Origin: CAXTSE01 sp964246985
Lineage (GTDB): Bacteria; Actinomycetota; Actinomycetes; Actinomycetales; Microbacteriaceae
Direction of reading: 5' to 3'
Assembly (NCBI GenBank): GCA_964246985.1
Contig: CAXTSE010000030.1
Location: 1 to 12,237, forward strand
DNA length: 12,237 nucleotides
In this document: positions 7,018 through 12,237 of the stretch, piece by piece
How positions within the stretch are numbered: position 1 is the stretch's first letter
Layout of the letters: each line of letters begins with the position of its first letter
Notes under the pieces: model-generated
The model's input: the letters and a program-made list of their open reading frames with translations, nothing else
The model's database searches: none
Told to the model about the DNA's origin: nothing
Translations under genes and position numbers: made by a program

Positions 7018-7719
7018 TCACTGCGGCGCGAAGACCTCGGGGTGCCGCGCCAGCTCGAGCCGGGTGCGGCGGATGTGACCCGCGAGCACGCGCTCGGCCT
7101 CGTCGAGGTCGACGCGGCGGATGGCGTGCACGAGCAGGTGGTGCTCGTGATGCACGCTGCGGTCGCCCTCCGAGCGGAAGACGCGCGTGAACGCACGGCG
7201 GTAGTGCTGCGTGCGATTCCAGAGGCGCAGCACGGTGTCCCCGAGCACGCTCGTCTCGGCGGCGGCGTAGCTCGAGAGGTGGAATTCGCGATCGAGCGTG
7301 AGGAACTGCTCGACATCGGTCGAGCGCTCCATCTCCTCCGCCAGCACCTCGAGGCGGTCGACGGCCGCGTCGCCGAGGCCGGGCAGGCTGAGGCGCAGCA
7401 GCAGCGGCTCGATGCGCTCGCGGATCTGGTACATCTCGTCGCACTCGACGAGGCTCAGCTGCGAGACCCAGGCTCCGGTGTTCGCGACGAGGGTCACCAG
7501 GCCCTCGGCCTCGAGCATCCGCAGCGCCTCGCGCACCGGCACGCGGCTCGCGCCGTGCCGGTCGGCGAGGTCCTCCTGGCGGATGCGCGCGCCCGGCGGG
7601 TAGTCGCCGTCGAGGATCGCGGCGCGCAGCTCCGACGCGATGCGGGAGCCGGCGGCGCCGTGCCCGGTGGCGTCGCTCGAGACGGTGTCAGTTCGTGCGC
7701 TGTCGGTCACGGTGCTCAT
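7018..7719 (-). CDS. GntR-family transcriptional regulator, FCD (FadR) subfamily
   Basis: This is a 233-aa regulator. The winged helix-turn-helix covers about residues 23-88, with the typical segments LRAAILDGDYPPGARI, QEDLADRHGASRVPVREALRMLEAEGLV and a wing (VANTGAWVS). The C-terminal all-helical FCD domain (about 93-225) keeps the metal/ligand pattern Asp143, His147 (LDREFH), His193 (HEHH) and His215 (AGHI). Members usually bind a small organic acid and leave their operator. Its ATG overlaps the stop of the VOC gene (ATGA) and lacks a Shine-Dalgarno, so it is translationally coupled. Its position next to the divergent E1-E2 promoter makes the ATTGGAT-type sites at 8266 and 8329 its natural targets, and would make it autoregulatory. 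The regulator class is firm; the effector is unknown. Confidence 0.93.
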   Translation of the reverse strand: MSTVTDSARTDTVSSDATGHGAAGSRIASELRAAILDGDYPPGARIRQEDLADRHGASRVPVREALRMLEAEGLVTLVANTGAWVSQLSLVECDEMYQIRERIEPLLLRLSLPGLGDAAVDRLEVLAEEMERSTDVEQFLTLDREFHLSSYAAAETSVLGDTVLRLWNRTQHYRRAFTRVFRSEGDRSVHHEHHLLVHAIRRVDLDEAERVLAGHIRRTRLELARHPEVFAPQ

Positions 7720-8246
7720 TCTGCGGGATGCGCCGGGTGCCAGAGCTTCACGGGCGCATCCGCCTCGTACGCCTTGCCGCCCGAATAGCTGACGAGCTCG
7801 AACTGCATTCCCCAGGGGCTCCGGAAGTACAGCCAGCGCTGGCCGAGCGCGGGTCCCGCGCTCGCGACCGGCTCGCCCATGATCTCGACGTCGTGCGCAC
7901 GCAGGTGCGCGATGGCAGCGTCCATGTCGTCGACGTAGAGCGCCAGGTGGTGGCCGCCGATATCGCTGTTGCGCGGCTGCGGCGCCTGACCGTCGGCGGC
8001 GTCATAGAGGAACGTCTCGATGTTGCTGCCGTTGCCGAGTCGATAGAAGCGGATCTCACGGATGACGGTGCGCGGGTGCACGCCCAGCTGGGTCGCCATC
8101 CAGTCGTCGTCGGCCCGCTTGGCTCCGAGCGTGTAGATGCGGACACCGCCGAGCACGTCGACGAGGAACCGCTCCGCCTCGTCGAGGTCGGGGACCGTGA
8201 TGCCGATGTGGTCGATGCCGCGCATGCCGGGCAGTCCGGGTGCCAT
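7716..8246 (-). CDS. VOC (glyoxalase/bleomycin-resistance fold) metalloprotein
   Basis: This 176-aa protein has two beta-alpha-beta-beta-beta modules of the vicinal-oxygen-chelate superfamily. All four metal-ligand positions are occupied: His13 (DHIGITV), Glu77 (NIETFLYD), His100 (GHHLALYV) and Glu150 (MQFELVSY). It is therefore probably an active metalloenzyme (isomerase, epimerase, lyase or dioxygenase) and not a binding protein. The start at 8246 is chosen because AGGAGG lies five bases upstream and the His-ligand strand follows a few residues later; in-frame starts up to 8339 would run through the operator region. It is the first gene of the leftward unit and overlaps the GntR gene by four bases. 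The divergent 2-oxo acid dehydrogenase suggests that its substrate carries adjacent oxygens, such as a hydroxy- or oxo-acid. This is inference. Confidence 0.88.
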   Translation of the reverse strand: MAPGLPGMRGIDHIGITVPDLDEAERFLVDVLGGVRIYTLGAKRADDDWMATQLGVHPRTVIREIRFYRLGNGSNIETFLYDAADGQAPQPRNSDIGGHHLALYVDDMDAAIAHLRAHDVEIMGEPVASAGPALGQRWLYFRSPWGMQFELVSYSGGKAYEADAPVKLWHPAHPAE

Positions 8247-8251
8247 GGCAG

Positions 8252-8257
8252 CCTCCT
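8252..8257 (-). promoter_or_regulatory. Ribosome binding site AGGAGG of the VOC gene
   Basis: AGGAGG on the minus strand, five bases before ATG 8246. It fixes this start over the in-frame ATG codons further upstream, including one at 8339. Confidence 0.85.
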
Positions 8258-8265
8258 CGTCGTCG

Positions 8266-8275
8266 ATTGGATCCA
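8266..8275. promoter_or_regulatory. Candidate GntR operator 1
   Basis: ATTGGATCCA contains the perfect 8-bp palindrome TGGATCCA (8268-8275). It lies 20-29 bases upstream of the VOC start codon, in the leader or promoter of the leftward unit. It shares ATTGGATNCA with the second site at 8329; these are the only two ATTGGAT occurrences I found in the window. Confidence 0.45.
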
Positions 8276-8323
8276 TCATCACGCAGTTGACGGCTATCCG
8301 CCAGCCTGGAGTCGGCGAGACTC

Positions 8324-8360
8324 TTGATATTGGATGCAATCCGGCTTAGTGTTCCGACCA
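8324..8360 (+). promoter_or_regulatory. Promoter of the E1-E2 operon, leaderless type
   Basis: TTGATA (-35, 8324-8329) and TAGTGT (-10, 8347-8352) are separated by 17 bases. After the -10 box there are 7 bases (TCCGACC) and then ATG at 8360, so transcription would begin at or next to the start codon. No Shine-Dalgarno precedes the ATG, which agrees with a leaderless mRNA. Confidence 0.7.
8329..8340. promoter_or_regulatory. Candidate GntR operator 2, within the E1 promoter
   Basis: ATTGGATGCAAT has perfect 4-bp inverted arms (ATTG/CAAT); read slightly shifted, GGAT-GCA-ATCC (8332-8342) is also a dyad. It lies between the -35 and -10 boxes, where a bound regulator would block RNA polymerase. 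It is 63 bp from operator 1, about six helical turns. Confidence 0.5.
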
Positions 8361-10589
8361 TGCCAGAACAACGAGGTTTGGACACCGATGTCGCGTGGGT
8401 CGAGCTCACGACGACTCCCGCCGACTGGAAGGCCGCCGATCCGGCGCTGCTGACGGCGATGCTCGGACAGCTCCACCTCATCCGCGCGTTCGAGGAGACG
8501 GTGCTCGAGCTGGCCGGCGAGAGCCTCGTGCACGGCCCCGCGCACTCCAGCATCGGCCAGGAGGGCGGCGCGGTCGGCTCGATCATCGGTCTGTCATCGT
8601 CGGACGCCGTCAACGGCTCGCACCGGGGGCACCACCAGTTCCTCGCCAAGGCCATCGGCCACGTCACCGATCGGCGTCTCGACCTCGATAACCTCGTCAC
8701 TCCCGAGGTGCAGACGGTGCTGCAGCGCACGCTGGCCGAGATCCTGGGCCTGGCGCAGGGCTACTGCCGCGGCCGTGGCGGCTCGATGCACCTGCAGTGG
8801 TTCGAGGCCGGTGCCCTCGGCACCAACGCCATCGTCGGCGGCGGTGCCCCGATGGCGGCCGGCAATGCGTGGGCGCAGAAGCGCACGGCGGTGCAGGCGG
8901 GCGAGGGCACGCCATCCGACGTCACCGTCAACTACTTCGGCGACGGCGCCAGCCAGATCGGCTCGGTGCTCGAGTCGATGAACCTCGCCGCGACCTGGAA
9001 GCTGCCGGTCTGCTTCTTCATCGAGAACAACATGTACGGCGTCTCGACCCGCGTCGACGAGATCACCGCCGACGTGCGCCTGTCGGTGCGCGGGCAGGGC
9101 TTCGGGATCCCCGGCTGGCGCGTCGACGGCATGGACCCGCTCGCCGTGCACCTGGCGATGGAGGCGGCGTCCGAGCGGATGCGCGCCGGCGACGGCCCCG
9201 CGGTCGTCGAGGCCGAGGTCTACCGCTTCTTCCACCAGAACGGCCCCTACCCCGGCAGCGCCTTCGGCTACCGGTCCAAGGACGAGGAGGCGACCTGGCG
9301 CGCGCGCGACCCGCTCGAGCGGGTCGCCTCGGAGATGATCGCGCTCGAGCTGATCGACGAGACCGCGGTACTNNNNNNNNNNGCGCGAGCAGGCGCAGGC
9401 GGCGATGACGGCGGCGGTGGGCGAGCTGCTGGAAGCAGACCCCGACGACACGGGCAAGCGCCGCATCCGCCCCGAGCTCTGGCCCGACACCGGGTTCGTC
9501 AACGTGGGTGTGCGCGGCGACGCGAGCGAGCTCGCCGAGCTCACCGCGGCCGACCCGGTCGCCTATGACGGCGAGTGGCGCGCCAGCAAGTTCGTGGATG
9601 CCGTGGCCGGCGTCATGGAGCGCCGCATGGAGCAGGATCCGCGCATCGTGGTCATGGGCGAGGACGTGCACCGCCTCAACGGCGGCACCAACGGCGCCAC
9701 GAAGGGCCTCGCCAAGAAGTTCGGCGACAACGGGAGCGAGACGGGCCGCGTGCTCGGCACCCCGATCAGCGAGAACGCCTTCGTCGGCCTCGCGGGCGGG
9801 ATGGCGCTCGACGGGCGGTTCCGCCCCGTCGTCGAGTTCATGTACCCCGATTTCATGTGGGTCGCGGCCGACCAGGTCTTCAACCAGATCGGCAAGGCCC
9901 GCCACATGTTCGGCGGCGACAACCCGGTGCCGCTGGTGCTGCGCACCAAGGTGGCCATGGGATCCGGCTACGGCTCGCAGCACCTCATGGACCCCGCGGG
10001 CATCTTCGCGACCAGCCCCGGCTGGCGGATCGTCGCGCCGTCGTCGGCCGCCGACTACGTCGGCCTCATGAACGCCGCGCTCGCGCTGCAGGACCCGGTG
10101 CTCGTGATCGAGCACGTCGATCTCTACGGCGCGGCCGACAAGGTCCCCGCGGGCGATCTCGACTACATCATCCCGCCGGGCACCGCCGCGATCCGTCGCG
10201 AGGGCGCCGACGTCACCGTCATCAGCTACCTGTCGATGGTCGGCCACAGCCTCGAGGCGATCGAGCAGACGGGCATCGATGCCGAGCTGATCGACCTGCG
10301 CTGGCTCGACCGGGCGTCGATCGACTGGGACACGATCGAGACGAGCATCAAGAAGACCAACGCCGTGCTGATCGCCGAGCAGGGATCGCAGGGCACGTCG
10401 TACGGAGCCTGGCTCGCCGACGAGATCCAGCGACGGTACTTCGACTGGCTCGATCAGCCGGTGCAGCGTGTGACGGGAGGCGAGGCATCGCCCTCGATCT
10501 CGAAGGTGCTCGAGCGGGCGGCGATCGCCAGAACCGAGGAGGTCGTCGCCGGCCTCGAGCTGGTGCGCGCCGGGATGGGCGGCCGCTGA
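8360..10589 (+). CDS. Single-chain E1 (alpha-beta fused) of a 2-oxo acid dehydrogenase complex, interrupted by an assembly gap
   Basis: This thiamine-diphosphate enzyme decarboxylates a 2-oxo acid and passes the acyl group to lipoyl-E2. The alpha part (8360 to about 9480) has the ThDP motif GDG at residues 194-196 and ENN ending at Asn224, plus GRGGSMHL and HRGHHQF. The beta part (about 9570 to 10589) has the catalytic-type Glu in VVMGEDV (9660-9662), PISENAFVGLAGG and GSGYGSQH. Ten Ns at 9373-9382 break the frame in the deposited sequence, but both flanks are open, and the residues right after the gap (REQAQAAMTAAVGELLEA) look like the end of an E1 alpha chain. No stop separates alpha from beta, so this is one fused polypeptide of about 740 aa and not two genes. 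Start ATG 8360 is supported by the leaderless promoter. It overlaps the E2 gene by one base (TGATG). It is of pyruvate/acetoin/branched-chain type; the substrate is not assignable. Confidence 0.85.
9373..9382. other. Assembly gap (10 N)
   Basis: A run of exactly ten Ns inside the E1 gene. The frame before it (codon boundary at 9371) and the frame after it (codon boundary at 9384) agree only if the true number of missing bases is a multiple of three. Ten is therefore a placeholder and no real frameshift need be invoked. Confidence 0.95.
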
Positions 10590-11932
10590 TGGCCACCGTC
10601 GTGCGCATGCCGGCCGCTCTCGCCGGCGTCACCGAGGGCGCCATCCAGACCTGGATCGCGAAGGTCGGCCAGACGGTCGCCGTCGGTGATCCGCTGGCCG
10701 AGATCGAGACCGAGAAGGCCGTCGTCGAGTACGCGGCCGAGGCGGCCGGCACGGTCGGCGTGCTGCTCGTCGAGCCGGGCGACAACGTCGAGGTCGGTGC
10801 CCCGATCGCCGTCATCCTCGCGGCCGGGGAGGGCGACGACCAGCTCGCGCCCGCGCTCGCCGCGGCCGGTGTCGCCGCGCCGACGGCCGCCCCGGCGGCC
10901 CCCGAGCCCGAGACGGCACCCGAGTCGTCGGCTGAGTCCGCTCCGCCGGTCGAGCCTGTCGAGACCAGCCCCCGAGCCACCCCCACCCCCACAACTTCCC
11001 CGACGGAGCCGCTGGTGGCGGCGACTCCGTCGGGGAACCCTTCCCCCGACGGCGGCCGCGTCTTCGTCAGCCCGATCGTGCGTCGTCTGGCGCGCGAGCG
11101 CGGCCTCGACCTCGCCGGCGTCACGGGCTCGGGTCCCGACGGCCGGATCGTGCGCCGTGACCTGGACGCCCTGCCGGCGATCCCGTCGGTCGAGCCTGCC
11201 GAGACCCAGCCGCGCGCGACTCCGACGTCCGCCCCGGCAGCTCCGTCCGACGCCGCGTACACCGACGTCCCGCTCACCGGCATGCGCCGCGCGATCGCGC
11301 GCCGTCTGACCGAGAGCAAGACGACGGTGCCGCACTTCTACGTCACCGCGCACTGCCGCGTCGACGCGCTGCTCGAGCTGCGGAAGGCGGTCAACGAGGC
11401 GGCCGACCGCAAGGTGTCGGTCAACGACTTCGTGCTGAAGGCCGTCGCAGGTGCGCTCCGCCGCGTGCCGGATGCGAACGCGATCTGGGGCGGCGACCAC
11501 ATCCGCCGTTTCGAGAGCGTCGATCTCGCGGTGGCGGTCGCCGTCGAGGGCGGGCTCTTCACGCCGGTGCTGCGCGGAGTCGACACGTCCACGATCACGC
11601 AGGTGGCCGCATCCGTCGCCGACCTCGCCGAGCGCGCGCGGGCCGGCAGGCTCCAGCAGCACGAGCTCGAGGGCGGCAGCTTCTCGGTGTCGAACCTCGG
11701 AATGTACGGCGTCGACGAGTTCTCGGCGATCCTCAACCCACCGCAGGCCGGCATCCTGGCGGTCGGCGCCGCGAAGCCCCGCCCGATCGTGGTCGACGGC
11801 GCGCTCGCCGTCGGCTCGGTCATGACCGTGACGCTGTCGGCGGATCACCGGGTCATCGACGGCGCCATCGCGGCCGAGTGGATGGCGGCCTTCGTGAGCC
11901 TCATCGAGAACCCCGTCGGAATCCTGGTCTGA
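10589..11932 (+). CDS. E2 dihydrolipoamide acyltransferase of the same 2-oxo acid dehydrogenase complex
   Basis: This 447-aa E2 core protein takes the acyl group from E1 on a swinging lipoyl arm and transfers it to CoA. There is one lipoyl domain (about 2-78) with the modified lysine Lys43 in IETEKAVVEY. A long Ala/Pro/Thr-rich linker (about 80-157) follows. The peripheral subunit-binding domain (about 159-195) contains VSPIVRRLARERGLDL and GRIVRRDL. A second short linker leads to the catalytic domain (about 224-447), which ends with the active-site motif His420-RVI-Asp424-Gly. The start is ATG 10589, overlapping the E1 stop (TGATG), so the two are coupled. The first linker holds a palindromic, rare-codon-rich insertion and a repeated VEP(V/A)ET motif. 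No E3 follows, so the complex must borrow a lipoamide dehydrogenase encoded elsewhere. It is followed by a strong hairpin terminator. Confidence 0.93.
   Translation: MATVVRMPAALAGVTEGAIQTWIAKVGQTVAVGDPLAEIETEKAVVEYAAEAAGTVGVLLVEPGDNVEVGAPIAVILAAGEGDDQLAPALAAAGVAAPTAAPAAPEPETAPESSAESAPPVEPVETSPRATPTPTTSPTEPLVAATPSGNPSPDGGRVFVSPIVRRLARERGLDLAGVTGSGPDGRIVRRDLDALPAIPSVEPAETQPRATPTSAPAAPSDAAYTDVPLTGMRRAIARRLTESKTTVPHFYVTAHCRVDALLELRKAVNEAADRKVSVNDFVLKAVAGALRRVPDANAIWGGDHIRRFESVDLAVAVAVEGGLFTPVLRGVDTSTITQVAASVADLAERARAGRLQQHELEGGSFSVSNLGMYGVDEFSAILNPPQAGILAVGAAKPRPIVVDGALAVGSVMTVTLSADHRVIDGAIAAEWMAAFVSLIENPVGILV
10948..10966. repeat. REP-like repeat, copy 1, inside the E2 linker
   Basis: GGTCGAGCCTGTCGAGACC has GGTC/GACC ends and two TCGA cores. 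It recurs with one change (T to C) exactly 240 bases later. It lies in frame in E2, encoding the VEPVET part of the linker, and is followed by a C-rich stretch and a 13-bp inverted repeat. Confidence 0.6.
10996..11037. repeat. Perfect 13-bp inverted repeat inside the E2 coding sequence
   Basis: TTCCCCGACGGAG (10996-11008) and CTCCGTCGGGGAA (11025-11037) are exact inverted copies around a 16-base spacer that can add three more pairs after one mismatch. The surrounding codons (CGA, ACA, ACT, GGG, CCT) are unusual for this window. This suggests that an intergenic-type palindromic element was inserted in frame into the flexible linker. Confidence 0.75.
11188..11206. repeat. REP-like repeat, copy 2, in the second E2 linker
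   Basis: GGTCGAGCCTGCCGAGACC differs from copy 1 by a single base and is in the same reading frame (VEPAET). It lies between the subunit-binding domain and the catalytic domain. Similarity fades after it except at the protein level, where both copies continue with PRATPT. Confidence 0.55.
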
Positions 11933-11944
11933 CTCAGGCACGCG

Positions 11945-11980
11945 AGAAGCGCCGCACCCCCTGAGGGATGCGGCGCTTCT
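11945..11980. terminator. Strong hairpin between convergent E2 and ABC transporter genes
   Basis: AGAAGCGCCGCA (11945-11956) and TGCGGCGCTTCT (11969-11980) form a perfect 12-bp stem. After one mismatch, CCC/GGG extends it around a CTGA loop. It begins 13 bases after the E2 stop and ends 12 bases before the stop of the convergent gene. No T-tract follows on the plus strand, as is common in high-GC actinobacteria. It is likely a bidirectional terminator. Confidence 0.85.
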
Positions 11981-11991
11981 GCGATGCGCGA

Positions 11992-12237
11992 CTAGGCGGA
12001 GGTGCTCGCCGAGATCGCCACGTTGCTCAGGCGGTCGCCCGACTCGGTGTCGAACGTGTGCACATGCTGCGGCGCCGGGGTGACGACGATCTTGTCGCCG
12101 GCGTTCGGGTGCATGCGGCCGTCGGTGCGCACGACGATGTCGACGCGCGAGCCGTCGATGTCGGTGTGTCCGTAGAGGTAGCCGTCGGCGCCGAGCTCCT
12201 CGACGACGTCGACCTCGACCTGCAGGCCCTCGCCCGA
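11992..12237 (-). CDS. ABC transporter ATP-binding protein, UgpC/MsmK/MalK type, C-terminal fragment
   Basis: This is the last 81 residues of a sugar-type ABC import ATPase; the nucleotide-binding domain is outside the window. The frame is open from the window edge to TAG (11994-11992 on the minus strand). The visible part is the C-terminal OB/TOBE-like regulatory domain. It contains VEVDVVEELGADGYLYGHTD, a strand-rich stretch (VDIVVRTDGRMHPNAGDKIVV) and the typical ending PQHVHTFDTESGDRLS. In this family the C-terminal domain couples the ATPase to regulation, and one ATPase often serves several carbohydrate importers. It is convergent with E2 and separated from it by the hairpin, so it is probably a separate unit. 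Confidence 0.87.
   Translation of the reverse strand, partial: SGEGLQVEVDVVEELGADGYLYGHTDIDGSRVDIVVRTDGRMHPNAGDKIVVTPAPQHVHTFDTESGDRLSNVAISASTSA

Noticed and set aside
6984..7316. Extension of the beta-hydroxyacid dehydrogenase to 7316.
   Set aside because: It would run across the GntR gene in another frame; AGGAG six bases before ATG 6983 and the Rossmann motif right after it fix the start.
8286..8310. TTGACG at about 8287 as a -35 box for the rightward operon.
   Set aside because: No TANNNT-like box lies 16-18 bases downstream, whereas TTGATA at 8324 has a correctly spaced TAGTGT.
8247..8339. Longer VOC protein starting at 8339.
   Set aside because: It would begin in the divergent promoter and operator; a perfect AGGAGG stands five bases before ATG 8246.
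8324..8359. TTG start for E1 at 8324.
   Set aside because: The TTG is the -35 box of the promoter; ATG 8360 sits at the expected transcription start.
9373..9568. Frameshift or pseudogene in E1.
   Set aside because: The frame change coincides exactly with a round-number run of Ns, and the sequence on both sides is conserved-looking E1.
1..12237. tRNA, rRNA, CRISPR arrays, insertion sequences, integrases or phage genes.
   Set aside because: None was seen on either strand; the only repeats are the short palindromic elements in the E2 linkers.

Overview
The window is very GC-rich (roughly 70% by eye), with strong G/C at third codon positions, ATGA-type gene overlaps and leaderless-looking promoters. 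Together with the UgpC-type ABC ATPase, the DUF4032 protein and the frequent hexamers GCATCC/GGATGC, this points to a high-GC actinobacterium, most likely Micrococcales and perhaps a Microbacterium relative. The taxon is inferred from style and was not checked by any search.

Left block (2-4773, plus strand): the 3' end of an M24 'pita-bread' hydrolase gene is followed by three zinc-type medium-chain dehydrogenases (MDR) and a PRISE-type short-chain reductase (progesterone 5-beta-reductase/iridoid synthase-like). Every junction overlaps by 1 or 4 bases, so this is one translationally coupled oxidoreductase operon whose promoter lies left of the window. It ends in a compact hairpin against a convergent gene for a DUF4032 kinase-like protein (4779-6107, minus), which appears to have its own leaderless promoter.

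Middle and right block (6117-11932): two divergent transcription units share a control region at 8247-8359. Leftward run a VOC/glyoxalase-fold protein, an FCD-type GntR regulator and a beta-hydroxyacid dehydrogenase. Rightward run a single-chain alpha-beta fused E1 component of a 2-oxo acid dehydrogenase complex (interrupted by a 10-N assembly gap) and its lipoyl-bearing E2. No E3 is encoded here. The rightward promoter reads TTGATA-17-TAGTGT, 7 bases before the ATG. A dyad site (ATTGGATGCAAT) lies between its -35 and -10 boxes, and a related site lies 63 bp away in front of the VOC gene. The likely model is a GntR-controlled catabolic module in which small oxidoreductases deliver a 2-oxo acid to a dedicated E1-E2 complex. 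The substrate cannot be named from sequence.

Right end: a 12-bp-stem hairpin separates E2 from the convergent 3' end of a sugar-type ABC transporter ATPase (UgpC/MsmK/MalK class). Unusual points include palindromic, REP-like DNA inserted in frame into the E2 interdomain linker, a stop codon that doubles as part of a -10 box, an M24 protein missing one metal-ligand Asp, and an MDR enzyme without the structural-zinc cysteines.
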